This document shows, piece by piece, positions 16,440 through 24,684 of a stretch of 44,593 nt of DNA (positions are counted from its first letter, which is position 1; each line of letters starts with the position of its first letter). The notes under the pieces are model-generated. The model was not told the DNA's origin. It did no database searches and worked only from the letters and a program-made list of their open reading frames with translations. The position numbers and the translations under genes were made by a program. Source of the stretch: Deltaproteobacteria bacterium (lineage in GTDB: Bacteria; Desulfobacterota; Desulfobacteria; Desulfobacterales; C00003060); assembly GCA_019309815.1 (NCBI GenBank), contig JAFDFO010000004.1, forward strand, positions 1-44,593. Direction: 5' to 3'.

Positions 16440-17237
16440 ATGAAAACCTGTTCCCAACACTCAATACTCCGTTACGGACTTGCCGTGATAACGGTGCTTC
16501 TCTTAGCCCTCGCATGTCCAATAATGATCCATGCCGGTGAGCAGTTTCCAAAGGCAAAAGGGATTGTCAACGACTTTGCTAACGTTATTTCGCCCCAGTA
16601 TGAACAGAAACTGACACAGGTAACCGGTGAACTCCTGAAGAAGACGGGTGTACCTGTTGTTGTGGTAACGGTACCGGACATTGGTGGAGAAGACTACAAT
16701 GAGTATGCCAGCCGGTTGTACGAAGCATGGGGCATCGGGAAAAAGGGAGACGACCGCGGCGTGCTTGTCTTTGTTACGCTCAAAGAACGCAAGATGCGTA
16801 TTGAGACCGGTTACGGCATGGAAGGCCTCATTCCGGATGGCTTGGCAGGCGAGATACGTGATAAATACATGATTCCCTATTTGAAGCAGGACCGGTTCGG
16901 GGAAGGGATCTTGAACGGCACACTTGCCATAGCCAACATCATTGCAGAAGATGCAGAAGTCAGCCTGACGGGACAGACGCCTGTGAAGCGACCCGCCAGG
17001 AGGCGCTCCCCCCTCTCGGCCCTGTTCCCCCTCATTATTTTCCTCTTGCTCCTCTTTGGCATGGGGAGGCGACGTGGGCGAGGGGGACTCTTGCCTCTTC
17101 TACTGTTGATGTCGATGGGCGGCGGCAGGGGTTATGGCAGTGGAGGGTTTGGCGGCGGTTTTGGGGGATTTGGCGGAGGCTTCGGTGGCTTTGGCGGCGG
17201 AATGAGCGGAGGCGGAGGCGCGGGCGGAGGCTTTTAG
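16440..17237 (+). CDS. TPM-domain (YgcG-like) secreted/membrane protein
   Basis: A signal peptide (about 1-32, hydrophobic ALAVIT-type core, A-x-A-like end near H-A-G) is followed by the TPM domain (about 35-165) with D-F-A-N-V-I-S, V-P-V-V-V-V-T-V-P-D and the family motif R-K-M-R-I-E-T-G-Y-G-M-E-G. A membrane helix (about 195-212) follows, then a C-terminal tail of Gly-Gly-Phe/Gly-Phe-Gly repeats (about 230-265). TPM proteins often sit next to lemA, and lemA lies 1.25 kb downstream here. ATG 16440 has AGGACGG upstream. The function is unproven; roles in membrane-protein repair have been proposed for TPM relatives. Confidence 0.88.
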   Translation: MKTCSQHSILRYGLAVITVLLLALACPIMIHAGEQFPKAKGIVNDFANVISPQYEQKLTQVTGELLKKTGVPVVVVTVPDIGGEDYNEYASRLYEAWGIGKKGDDRGVLVFVTLKERKMRIETGYGMEGLIPDGLAGEIRDKYMIPYLKQDRFGEGILNGTLAIANIIAEDAEVSLTGQTPVKRPARRRSPLSALFPLIIFLLLLFGMGRRRGRGGLLPLLLLMSMGGGRGYGSGGFGGGFGGFGGGFGGFGGGMSGGGGAGGGF

Positions 17238-17370
17238 AGGAATGCGGAATGGGGAATTGGGAATGCGGAATGAAAAGAATAGTATGCGGGAGTTGAGGGT
17301 GAGGTCTTTCTGTTCCGCATTCCGCACTCCGCACTCCGCATTCGTTTCAATCTTCAATTTTCAATCCTAG
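17238..17370. repeat. GCGGAAT-word inverted-arm spacer
   Basis: GAATGCGGAATG/GGGAATTGGGAATGC words at 17239-17275 face their complement TTCCGCATTCCGCACTCCGC and more at 17312-17341. A CAATCTTCAATTTTCAATCC block follows (17348-17367). The array starts directly after the TPM stop codon. The same CCGCATT words fill 23281-23575. Confidence 0.8.
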
Positions 17371-17378
17371 GGGGTTTC

Positions 17379-18125
17379 ATGTCCAAGGCTCCAAAAGATC
17401 CACAAGAGATATTTCCGGACATCGTCAAGGATTACATTGAGCTGTTTGCCGATGATCTGCTGTCCGTCATACTGTACGGGAGTGCGGCGAGCGGCGACTA
17501 TATTCCGGGCAGATCCGACATCAATTTCATGATTGTGCTCTCTGATGCGGGAATTGACCGCATTGACCAGGCCTTTGATCTAATTGCCAGGTGGCAAAAG
17601 CGCAACGTAGCCACACCTCTCTTTCTGACCGAAGCGTATGTCAATACATCCTTGGACGTCTTTCCAATTGAGTACCTGAGCTTCCAGAACAATCACAGAC
17701 TCGTCTACGGAAAGGACATCCTGGAGGACATCTCTTTTGACAGCGAGTTCGTGAGGCTGCAATGTGAAAGGGAAATAAAGGGAAAGATGCTCCTCTTGAG
17801 GGAAGGCTTCTTAGAAAGCAGGGGCAAGGGAAGAAACCTGCAGCCGCTCATTGCAAACTCCTTGGGTGCTCTGATTGCCATTTTTAACGGTCTGCTGCAT
17901 TTGAAAGGAAAAGAGCTTCCGCATCACCATCGTGACATCATCAAAGAGTTCTGCGAGGCCTTTGATATGGACGGGACGGTGTTTTCAAAGCTTCTTGACG
18001 TGAAGGAGAAAAAGGTTAAGCTCTCGGACAAAGACACGACCGGCCTTTTCAAAGACTATCTCAAGGAGGTTCAGAAACTCTGGCAGATGGTGGACACCTT
18101 GAACACAGAAGAAGGATCCGGCTAA
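17379..18125 (+). CDS. Nucleotidyltransferase-fold protein, DxN variant
   Basis: A 248-residue protein with the nucleotidyltransferase signature L-Y-G-S-A-A-S-G-D-Y at residues 33-42 and S-D-I-N near 47-50. The usual second catalytic Asp of the DxD pair is Asn. A possible third carboxylate is in L-D-V-F-P-I-E near residue 93. The C-terminal half is helical and charged, like substrate-binding domains of minimal nucleotidyltransferases. AGGGGG 5 nt before the ATG sets the start. Activity is uncertain because of the DxN change. It is flanked by word-repeat spacers and has no clear functional partner. Confidence 0.7.
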   Translation: MSKAPKDPQEIFPDIVKDYIELFADDLLSVILYGSAASGDYIPGRSDINFMIVLSDAGIDRIDQAFDLIARWQKRNVATPLFLTEAYVNTSLDVFPIEYLSFQNNHRLVYGKDILEDISFDSEFVRLQCEREIKGKMLLLREGFLESRGKGRNLQPLIANSLGALIAIFNGLLHLKGKELPHHHRDIIKEFCEAFDMDGTVFSKLLDVKEKKVKLSDKDTTGLFKDYLKEVQKLWQMVDTLNTEEGSG

Positions 18126-18480
18126 ACCTAGCGTTGCGTACCATAGATTACTGGCATAATTCCCAGGATCGCATAGGCCCCAAAACCTGAAAGCACCAAA
18201 TCCCAAATAACTAATGTTCTCAAGGCGTAAGCCGCAAATAAATACCAATGACCAAAATTCGAATTTTCTAATGTTCTAAACATGTTTCGGTCATTTGAAT
18301 TTCGGTCATTCGATATTGTTTCGGATTTAGATATTCGATTTTCGGATTTATAAGCTCGTCTTTGTGAGAGACGGACAGGCATGGAATTATATAAGTTATT
18401 TCTGAGACACGATACTAGATAGAACGGGTTCGAAACCCGCTCAATAAGACATCAAATCCAATTCTTCATAGACACCACAG
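18126..18480. repeat. CAAATCCCAA/GGTCATT-word spacer
   Basis: No gene is seen. Words such as CACCAAATCCCAAATAAC, TTCTCAAGGCGTAAGC, ATGACCAAAATTCG, CGGTCATTTGAATTTCGG and CGGATTTAGATATTCG cover about 18180-18350. CAATGACCAAAATTCG (18247-18262) faces a TTCGGTCAT motif near 18289-18310. It is the same family as 20514-20665 and 7770-7822. Confidence 0.7.
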
Positions 18481-18488
18481 GAGGCGAA

Positions 18489-19064
18489 ATGTCAAAAGGA
18501 CAGAAGACTACACTCATCGTCATCGGGATTGTTATCCTTGTCATTGCGATCCCGCTTCTATACCTGAAGGGGACCTACAACACTCTGGTCGCGATGGACG
18601 AGGGGGTAAAAGGGGCGTGGGCCCAGGTGGAGAATCAACTGCAACGCAGGTACGACCTGATCCCCAATTATGTGGAAACCGTAAAAGGATATGCCGCGCA
18701 CGAAAAGGAAGTGTTCCTGAAGGTGACCAAGGCCCGCTCAAAAGTTGGCCAGGCTGGCCCCATCAGTGACAAGATCGCGGCCAACAACGAGCTTTCTTCG
18801 GCCCTGGCCCGACTCCTGGTGGTGGTGGAGCGGTATCCTGATCTGAAGGCGAATACGAATTTCATCCGGCTCCAGGACGAACTGGCCGGGACTGAAAACA
18901 GGATAGCTGTGGAACGTCGGCGTTTCAATGAAACGGTCAGGGTTTTCAACACGAAGATCAGAAGCTTTCCAACCAACTTGATTGCCGGGATGCTGGGATT
19001 TGAAAAAGCGACCTTCTTTGAGGTGCCCAAGGAGAGACAAGAGGCCCCTAAGGTGAAATTCTAA
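18489..19064 (+). CDS. lemA: LemA family protein
   Basis: A 191-residue protein with one N-terminal membrane helix (about 7-25) and a long helical bundle outside. Family motifs are Y-N-x-L-V-A-M-D-E-x-V, A-W-A-Q-V-E-N-Q-L-Q-R-R-Y-D-L-I-P-N, E-N-R-I-A-V-E-R-R-R-F-N-E and F-P-T-N-L-I-A. GGAGG precedes the ATG at good spacing. LemA and TPM proteins are commonly adjacent; here a nucleotidyltransferase and repeats have come between them. The biochemical role of LemA is not established. Confidence 0.95.
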   Translation: MSKGQKTTLIVIGIVILVIAIPLLYLKGTYNTLVAMDEGVKGAWAQVENQLQRRYDLIPNYVETVKGYAAHEKEVFLKVTKARSKVGQAGPISDKIAANNELSSALARLLVVVERYPDLKANTNFIRLQDELAGTENRIAVERRRFNETVRVFNTKIRSFPTNLIAGMLGFEKATFFEVPKERQEAPKVKF

Positions 19065-19354
19065 GGTTCTTCTCCAATTTAGTTGGAGAAGAGGGTCCAA
19101 GGATTCAAGGGGTCAAGGATTCAAGGGTTTGTTTTCTAAAGATTTTATCAGCGCGGCTAACATTACAGTCGAAGATTCCCTGTTGCTTGCTGCAGGGAAC
19201 TTCAATATTTTTTTGCTTTTCACTTGAATCCTTGGACCCTCGACCCCTTGGATCCTTCAGTAGTTTTTGAACCCTTGAACCCTCTGAGATCACACCTGCT
19301 TAATCGGAGATGACACACTTATTCTACCCTAATTAACTATAACTAATCGGGAGA
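19065..19354. repeat. CAAGGATTC-word inverted-arm element, copy 2
   Basis: The same structure as at 13968-14354: hairpin TTCTCCAA/TTGGAGAA, CAAGGATTC arm, the last codons of the four-helix-bundle gene, the opposing CTTGAATCC arm, then the shared right flank with TGATGATCC-type ending. A separate hairpin, TTCCCTG/CAGGGAA (19176-19182 and 19193-19199), replaces most of the gene fragment in this copy. Confidence 0.85.
19113..19163 (-). pseudogene. Short 3' remnant of a four-helix-bundle protein gene
   Basis: The minus strand encodes M-L-A-A-L-I-K-S-L-E-N-K-P-L-N-P followed by TGA at 19113-19115, nearly the same C-terminus as in the other two copies. Similarity stops at about 19163 and a hairpin element lies beyond it. 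No open gene remains. Confidence 0.65.
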
Positions 19355-19421
19355 TGATCCAGTTCTGAGGGCTATCAGCTCAGGCCCCCCGCTGTAACTC
19401 CAACAAATTCGAAACAGACGG

Positions 19422-20435
19422 ATGGGAAAAGAAGACAGGATACTACTCGATCATGGGAGTGGGGGCCGGGCCTCCCATGAACTGGTGCGAGAGGTGTTTC
19501 TCCCTCCATTAAGAAACTCCCTGCTGGCAGAGCTGGACGACAGCGCAGTGCTTGAAATTGGAAACCAACGGCTCGCTTTCTCCACGGACTCTTATACGGT
19601 GGATCCCATTTTCTTTCCAGGCGGAGACATTGGCTGTCTGGCGGTCAACGGTACCGTGAATGACCTTGCCATGCGAGGCGCCACGCCGCTTTACCTGAGC
19701 GCCGGTTTCATTATTGAGGAAGGGTTTCTAATCTCTGATCTCAAGCGGATTCTGGCATCCATGAAGGATGCGGCTATGACAGCGGGCGTGAAGGTTGTTG
19801 CCGGTGATACAAAAGTCGTGTATCGGCAAGACGTCGACCAGATCTTCATCAACACCTCTGGAATCGGTGTCATAGGGGTGAACACCAATATCTCGGGAAG
19901 CAGTGCTCGGGCCGGCGATTGCGTACTGATCAGCGGCACTGTTGGGGACCATGGCGTAACCATTCTTTCCAAGCGGGGCGAATTCAGTTTTGAGGCGCCG
20001 GTCCAGAGTGACTCCGCGCCACTGAACGGACTGGTGAGAGAAATGATGTCGGTGAGTGATCAGATCCACACCATGCGGGACCCGACCCGAGGGGGACTTG
20101 CCACCAGTTTGAACGAGATTGCCATCCAGTCGAACGTTGGGATTGAACTCCAGGAAGACTGCATTCCGCTTCACGACAGTGTGGTCGGGGCATGCGAAAT
20201 CCTTGGGCTGGACCCACTCTACATGGCCAACGAGGGAAAGCTCATTGCCATCGTCTCACCCGAGGATGCAGACAAGGTCTTGAATTGCATGAAGGCCCAC
20301 CCTCTCGGAAGCGAAGCTTCTGTGATCGGAAGGGTGGTTTCAGAAAACTGCGGCCGGGTCTTTATGAAGACTGAGATTGGAGGGACTCGGATCCTTGACA
20401 TGCTCGCCGGCGAACAGCTGCCGCGCATCTGCTAA
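19422..20435 (+). CDS. hypE: Hydrogenase maturation protein HypE
   Basis: HypE dehydrates the carbamoyl group received from HypF on its C-terminal cysteine to form the cyanide ligand of [NiFe] hydrogenases. The 337 residues show L-L-D-H-G-S-G-G near the start, the ATP-binding D-D-S-A-V region, A-V-N-G-T-V-N-D-L-A-M-R-G-A, T-M-R-D-P-T-R-G-G-L-A and the essential terminal P-R-I-C. The ATG at 19422 is only weakly supported by a Shine-Dalgarno sequence. The other hyp genes are not in the window; the gene is isolated between repeat spacers, which is unusual because hypE normally ends a hyp operon. Confidence 0.96.
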   Translation: MGKEDRILLDHGSGGRASHELVREVFLPPLRNSLLAELDDSAVLEIGNQRLAFSTDSYTVDPIFFPGGDIGCLAVNGTVNDLAMRGATPLYLSAGFIIEEGFLISDLKRILASMKDAAMTAGVKVVAGDTKVVYRQDVDQIFINTSGIGVIGVNTNISGSSARAGDCVLISGTVGDHGVTILSKRGEFSFEAPVQSDSAPLNGLVREMMSVSDQIHTMRDPTRGGLATSLNEIAIQSNVGIELQEDCIPLHDSVVGACEILGLDPLYMANEGKLIAIVSPEDADKVLNCMKAHPLGSEASVIGRVVSENCGRVFMKTEIGGTRILDMLAGEQLPRIC

Positions 20436-20513
20436 ATGGAGGCAGCGATCCTAGTGTTGGGTCTCATGAATAACTTACACAATTTTCGAGATAGCATGGG
20501 ACCCAAAGAGTAG

Positions 20514-20665
20514 AAGCTCCAAATTTCAAATAACAAATAAATCACAATGACCAAAATTCCAAATTCCAAACCTGTTTCCTCGGGCACGATGGCCCTTAGC
20601 CCTGTTTCGGTCATTGGGTATTGGAATTTGGAATTTGGTGCTTGGGATTTGGAATTTTCCAGTCT
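20514..20665. repeat. CCAAATTCC-word inverted repeat
   Basis: CCAAAATTCCAAATTCCAA (20551-20569) faces TTGGAATTTGGAATTTGG (20621-20638), with CAATGACC/GGTCATTG just outside and inside. The centre holds CCTCGGGCACGATGGCCC. No gene is seen between hypE and the PHP gene. Confidence 0.85.
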
Positions 20666-20742
20666 GCTTCTACTTTTGCAAACAACTTCCGGAACACGAC
20701 TTTAGGCTTCTTCCCTTGCCATGGAATCATCAATAATCACTG

Positions 20743-22044
20743 ATGGAATTCGTCGCTGATTTCCACATCCATTCCCATCTTTCACGGGCAACCGCCAGGA
20801 ACCTGAATCTGGAATACCTGAACGCCTGGGCCCAGTTGAAAGGGATCACCGTTGTTGGCACGGGTGACTTCACTCACCCCGAGTGGTTCTCAGAGCTGTC
20901 CCGGAAGCTCGAACTCGCAGAAGACGGCCTTTTTAGCCTGAAGTCTGAGCATGCTGCACAAACAGCTCACATGGTACCGGCCGGCTGCCAAGCGCCGGTT
21001 CGATTCATCCTGAGTGGAGAAATCAGCAGTATCTACAAGAAGGATGGAAAGACGCGCAAAGTCCACAACCTCGTCATGGCACCCACGCTTGAAGTGGCCC
21101 GGGAAATAAACCAGAAGCTTGCTCAGATCGGGAACATCGCTTCTGACGGCAGGCCCATACTGGGGCTTGACTGCAAGATACTCCTTGAAATTGTCCTTGA
21201 GACTTCCGAAGATGCTTTCCTGATCCCCGCCCACATCTGGACGCCATGGTTCTCCGTCCTGGGATCCAAGTCGGGCTTTGACTCAATTGAAGAATGTTTT
21301 GACGATCTCACACCACACATATTTGCCGCAGAGACCGGACTTTCTTCAGACCCCGCCATGAATTGGCGCGTCTCGTCATTGGACGGCCTCACCCTGGTAT
21401 CCAATTCTGATGCCCATTCTCCCGCAAATCTCGGAAGGGAGGCAAACCTCTTTGACACAAAGCTTTCCTACCCTGCTATCAGGGACGCTCTGCGGACGGG
21501 GGATCCGGACCGTTTTCTGGGCACACTCGAGTACTTTGCCGAGGAGGGAAAGTATCACTTTGACGGCCACCGGAAATGCGGGGCAAGGCTTTCTCCCGTT
21601 GAAACGATCGACAACGACGGGCTTTGCCCTGTCTGCGGGAGACCGGTGACCGTCGGCGTCATGCACCGCGTTGAAGAACTATCCACCCGAACAACGGGTG
21701 AGAAACCGCAAAGCGCCCATCCCTACACCAGCCTTCTTCCTCTGACTGATATCTTATCCGAGATCTTCCAGGTGGGTCCCAAGAGCAAGAGGGTGACCGA
21801 AGCGTATCACGCGCTCCTTGAAAAGTTTGGTCCGGAATTTCAAATCTTGAGAAAGATTCCAGTAAAGGCCCTTGACCGGGACGGTCCCCCCTTGTTTGCT
21901 GAGGCCGTGAAGAGAATGCGAAACGGCCAGGTCCACATTGCCCCGGGATATGACGGCGAATTCGGAACCATCTCTCTTTTTGAGGAAGGGGAACGCGGCA
22001 AAAACGTGCACAAAAAAAGAGGATCCACAATTGACTCTTTTTAA
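20743..22044 (+). CDS. PHP-domain protein, endonuclease Q-like
   Basis: A 433-residue protein of the PHP family resembling endonuclease Q, which nicks DNA 5' of deaminated or abasic bases. The PHP metal motif D-F-H-I-H-S-H-L-S (D6, H8, H10) opens the protein, followed by G-T-G-D-F-T-H-P-E-W (about 39-48), I-W-T-P-W-F-S and N-S-D-A-H-S-P-A-N-L-G. A zinc-finger-like segment has K-C-G-A-R-L followed by L-C-P-V-C-G-R-P. The C-terminal part (about 330-433) is Lys/Arg rich. ATG 20743 has no strong Shine-Dalgarno. The residues fit the family; the exact substrate is inferred. Confidence 0.85.
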   Translation: MEFVADFHIHSHLSRATARNLNLEYLNAWAQLKGITVVGTGDFTHPEWFSELSRKLELAEDGLFSLKSEHAAQTAHMVPAGCQAPVRFILSGEISSIYKKDGKTRKVHNLVMAPTLEVAREINQKLAQIGNIASDGRPILGLDCKILLEIVLETSEDAFLIPAHIWTPWFSVLGSKSGFDSIEECFDDLTPHIFAAETGLSSDPAMNWRVSSLDGLTLVSNSDAHSPANLGREANLFDTKLSYPAIRDALRTGDPDRFLGTLEYFAEEGKYHFDGHRKCGARLSPVETIDNDGLCPVCGRPVTVGVMHRVEELSTRTTGEKPQSAHPYTSLLPLTDILSEIFQVGPKSKRVTEAYHALLEKFGPEFQILRKIPVKALDRDGPPLFAEAVKRMRNGQVHIAPGYDGEFGTISLFEEGERGKNVHKKRGSTIDSF

Positions 22045-22229
22045 GATATGATAAGAAAAAGGCGCATGGCGTAAGGCAAGAGGCAAGAGGCAGATGACAC
22101 AAGGCGAGGGGCGAGAGGCAAGAGGCTATAGGTTTTTTTGTTAGGTTATTCTTTTTTCGTGTTTTCTTCTTTTTTTCGTGTGTTGCGGCTGCGCCTTGAG
22201 AAGAAGCGTGATAATTCTTTGGTTTTCGT
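22045..22229. repeat. GGCAAGAGG-word spacer
   Basis: Words of GGCAAGAGG, GGCGTAAGGC and GGCGAGAGGC repeat at about 22060-22130. The complement CCTTACGCC occurs at 31861-31893. Positions 22190-22203 hold GCGGCTGCGCCTTGAGAAG, related to the GCGCCT...CTTGAGAAC module at 23302 and 23527. No gene is seen. Confidence 0.65.
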
Positions 22230-22625
22230 ATGGAAGAGAAACTCATCGACAAAATAGAACTCCAAAACGGCCTCACCCTTGAGCTTCACGACCGCTCAAG
22301 AAAGGTTGCTGGAGACAGGTGGCTGGTCTCTTTTGAGGCTCGGATAGACATTGAAGTGGACCCGCAGTACTTCGAAGGCCAGGATGCAGGAACTCCCCCT
22401 CTTGACGCCATTCAAAGGGCAGTGGGCGACAAAGTTACGTACTCCTATGAGAAGAGCCGGAACTTCATTGCCGCAACCGAAAAAGACGAGGTTTTCGAAG
22501 GACTGAAGGAGCGGTTCTTGACAGCAACCCTTCCCTACTTCTCCAGCGCCAACTTTCCTCGCAACATTATCCTGTCAGAATATCGAGCAGCGCAGAGATC
22601 TTCCAAGCTGTTGAACCAGCAATGA
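22230..22625 (+). CDS. Conserved-looking hypothetical protein
   Basis: A 131-residue soluble, charged protein I cannot place in a family. It starts M-E-E-K-L-I-D-K-I-E-L-Q-N-G-L-T-L-E-L. It contains a repeated acidic/aromatic pattern (V-S-F-E-A-R-I-D-I-E-V, then F-E-G-Q-D-A-G) and a basic C-terminus. No signal peptide or membrane segment is visible. The stop is only 6 nt from the convergent macrodomain gene. The ATG at 22230 has only a weak Shine-Dalgarno sequence. Codon use looks like that of neighbouring genes, so it is probably real. Confidence 0.7.
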   Translation: MEEKLIDKIELQNGLTLELHDRSRKVAGDRWLVSFEARIDIEVDPQYFEGQDAGTPPLDAIQRAVGDKVTYSYEKSRNFIAATEKDEVFEGLKERFLTATLPYFSSANFPRNIILSEYRAAQRSSKLLNQQ

Positions 22626-22631
22626 GGCGCG

Positions 22632-23153
22632 TCAAAGACGGTCCAACGTGGCTGAAAAAATCTCAAAGCTCGGTGTCCCGTGCAGGCAGAAGACAACCCT
22701 TTTCAGCCCTGTCTCTCCACTCAGGTAATCCACCACCGTCTGCAGCATGATCTCTGCGCAACGCTCCTTGGGAAAGCCGAAGATCCCTGTGCTGATAGCC
22801 GGAAAGGTGATGGTGGTCAGGTTATTATCATCGGCTACCTTCAAGCTGTTCAGGGTGGCATTCTTCAACTTCTCGTCTTCATTCCCTTCTCCCATCTGAG
22901 GGCCGACAGCGTGGACAACGTACCTGGCCTTCAGATTGCCTGCGGTGGTAATCACTGCACCCCCTACAAAGGTACCGCCAATGGCATTACATTCTTCCTG
23001 GATCTTTGGCCCCCCCTTTGTCTTGATCGCACCAGCGACCCCAGCACCCAGGATGAGCTGTGCATTGGCTGCATTAACTATCGCATCAGTCTCCATCTCG
23101 GTGATGTCACATTGGCTCACCTCGACGACAGACTGACCCACGTGTCTCTCCAT
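22632..23153 (-). CDS. Macrodomain (ADP-ribose-binding) protein
   Basis: A single 173-residue macrodomain. The ADP-ribose pocket is visible: D-A-I-V-N-A-A-N-A (residues 23-31), L-G-A-G-V-A-G-A-I-K (about 35-44), T-A-G-N-L-K-A-R-Y-V-V-H-A-V-G-P and I-S-T-G-I-F-G-F-P near residue 117. Members bind or hydrolyse ADP-ribose derivatives such as O-acetyl-ADP-ribose or mono-ADP-ribosylated protein. The loop has A-G-V rather than G-G-G-V-D of MacroD-type enzymes, so the activity class is uncertain. No ADP-ribosyltransferase is adjacent. Confidence 0.92.
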   Translation of the reverse strand: MERHVGQSVVEVSQCDITEMETDAIVNAANAQLILGAGVAGAIKTKGGPKIQEECNAIGGTFVGGAVITTAGNLKARYVVHAVGPQMGEGNEDEKLKNATLNSLKVADDNNLTTITFPAISTGIFGFPKERCAEIMLQTVVDYLSGETGLKRVVFCLHGTPSFEIFSATLDRL

Positions 23154-23159
23154 AAAAAC

Positions 23160-23572
23160 CCCCTTCTGGATTGACGATTGACGATTGAAAATTACGTATT
23201 GAGCGCTCGCCTGTGGATTGACTATTGAAGATTGAAAATTGAAAATTGAAAAACAAGCACCCCCATTCCATGACGATATCGTTTTTCATTCTTTCCGCAT
23301 TGCGCCTGACGGCTTGAGAACATCACCGCACTCCGAACTCCGCATTCTGCATTCCGAATTCTGCACTCGTTTCGTTCCGCACTCCGCATTCCCCATTCCG
23401 CACTCGTTTCATTCCGCATTCTGCATTCCGAATTCTGCATTCGTTTCGTTCCGCACTCCGCACTCCGAACTCCGCATTCGTTCTATTCCGCATTCGTTTC
23501 ATTCCGCACTCCGCATTCGTTCTATAGCGCCTAGCGGCTTGAGAACATCACCGCACTCGAAACTCCGCATTC
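23160..23572. repeat. Two word arrays: GATTGAAAATT and CCGCATT/CCGCACT
   Basis: Positions 23170-23252 repeat GATTGACGATTG/GATTGAAAATTG words. Positions 23281-23571 hold about 35 near-tandem units of CCGCATT, CCGCACT, CCGAACT, CTGCATT and ATTCCGAATT, broken by TCGTTTC. A 45-bp module is duplicated at both ends (23302-23346 and 23527-23571): GCGCCTGACGGCTTGAGAAC and GCGCCTAGCGGCTTGAGAAC, then CATCACCGCACT. No gene is seen; open frames here are translations of the repeat. Confidence 0.9.
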
Positions 23573-24109
23573 CTAAGCCTTCTTTTCGATCTCCTGCAAA
23601 ACGATCTCCAGCCTTTCTTGTATGGACATCACGCCTATTCTTATTACATCATAGCCGAGCATATTGTAGCTCTGCTCAAGACCTTCGTCCAGCTTCATAG
23701 CAGTCTCTTTGTCCTCGATTCTGGCACGATCGGTCTTATACGGAAGGCAATCCAGCAAAAAAATCTTTCTGTATCGATTGCGAGGGCTTTTTTGAACCGC
23801 TTCCGTCTTATCAAGACCGGCTGCCCCAAAGTAGGCAATGCTGTCAGGGATAGCCCGATCAAAGACAATGACTTCATCTTTGGGCAGCGTCGCCTCTATA
23901 GCTACCTTGGCAGTCAGTATCCAAGTCTCGAAAGACCTCTTGTCCGCCCTGATCTCTTCCAGGGTTCGTCCTTGTTCCATTTGAGCTTCAATGTAGTCCC
24001 TGGCTACCTCATGGACGACCCGGTATCCAAGCCTCTCCAATTCCCTGACCAGGGTGGTTTTTCCTGAAGATGGCGCCCCTGTGACAACATACCAGTTTGT
24101 TTCACCCAT
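23573..24109 (-). CDS. AAA_28-type P-loop NTPase/kinase
   Basis: A 178-residue P-loop protein with Walker A T-G-A-P-S-S-G-K-T-T-L near residue 10, then L-E-R-L-G-Y-R-V-V-H-E-V-A-R-D-Y-I. The V-I-V-F-D-R-A-I-P-D-S motif is typical of the AAA_28/NadR-related nucleotide kinase group. The lid region has Y-K-T-D-R-A-R-I-E-D. Members phosphorylate small molecules or nucleotides, but this one's substrate is unknown. The ATG at 24109 is preferred over a TTG 13 codons earlier. It lies downstream of repeats and is not in an obvious operon. Confidence 0.82.
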   Translation of the reverse strand: MGETNWYVVTGAPSSGKTTLVRELERLGYRVVHEVARDYIEAQMEQGRTLEEIRADKRSFETWILTAKVAIEATLPKDEVIVFDRAIPDSIAYFGAAGLDKTEAVQKSPRNRYRKIFLLDCLPYKTDRARIEDKETAMKLDEGLEQSYNMLGYDVIRIGVMSIQERLEIVLQEIEKKA

Positions 24110-24330
24110 ATTCTCTTGAACAATAGGAAAACCGCCGGAAATGGTCAAGAAAAAGGCGGGTCGTCAGGCTGAACACAAAAGGTTTGCGGACTTCCTGCCC
24201 TTCTGCTATATTTATAATTTGTCGCTCGGACAGCCACTCTAAGCGGGCAAACAAGACAAGAAACTTCGAGTCTACTCTTCACAGTTTCGAGTGACACCTC
24301 AATACAGAAAGCGTTGAAAGGAAGATTGCC

Positions 24331-24579
24331 ATGCCTATATATGAATTCCGCTGTTCAAAGTGCAATGAGGTCTTCGAGATCTTACAGATGAGTGCTGAAG
24401 ATGAGGTGGAGATGAAATGCCCTCATTGCGGGTCTGAAAACTTCGAGCGTGTCCTGAGCACCGCGAGCTATGCCATGGGCGAAGGAAAAGGACAAGCTAA
24501 AGGCCGAACGGTCCAATCAAGGGAATGCGCTTCGGGAACCTGTTCCACCGTAACCTTGCCGGGTCACACCAGGGATTAA
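24331..24579 (+). CDS. FmdB-family zinc-ribbon protein
   Basis: An 82-residue protein starting M-P-I-Y-E-F-R-C-S-K-C, the hallmark of FmdB-type regulators, with a second pair C-P-H-C-G at about residues 30-34. The tail is polar and includes a third Cys pair (C-A-S-G-T-C). FmdB was named for a regulator of formamidase genes; most homologues are uncharacterised small zinc ribbons. AAAGGAAG precedes the ATG. It lies 105 nt upstream of the fur-feoA gene, which has its own promoter-like sequence. Confidence 0.88.
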   Translation: MPIYEFRCSKCNEVFEILQMSAEDEVEMKCPHCGSENFERVLSTASYAMGEGKGQAKGRTVQSRECASGTCSTVTLPGHTRD

Positions 24580-24621
24580 GGGAAACAACCTCCACTCCGC
24601 CCTGGAATCTCAAAAAAAGAT

Positions 24622-24670
24622 TTGACAAGCTGTCGGTGCTGTACTATCTCTATTGTGATTCAATTGCAAT
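24622..24670 (+). promoter_or_regulatory. Promoter and Fur-like operator of the feo operon
   Basis: TTGACA (24622-24627) with a weak -10 near TATCTC (24645-24650) is followed by ATTGTGATT-C-AATTGCAAT (24652-24670). The 9-1-9 dyad differs from perfect symmetry only by two transitions. It lies 14 nt before the GTG of fur-feoA. Confidence 0.6.
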
Positions 24671-24684
24671 AAGGAAGAGTACCA

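Noticed and set aside
18421..18447. T-arm-like ACGGGTTCGAAACCCGC as a tRNA gene
   Set aside because: No D-arm, anticodon arm or acceptor stem can be folded from the preceding 60 nt.
23281..23571. CCGCATT/CCGCACT array as a CRISPR
   Set aside because: Units are 7-9 bp, degenerate and without unique spacers of constant length; no cas genes are near.
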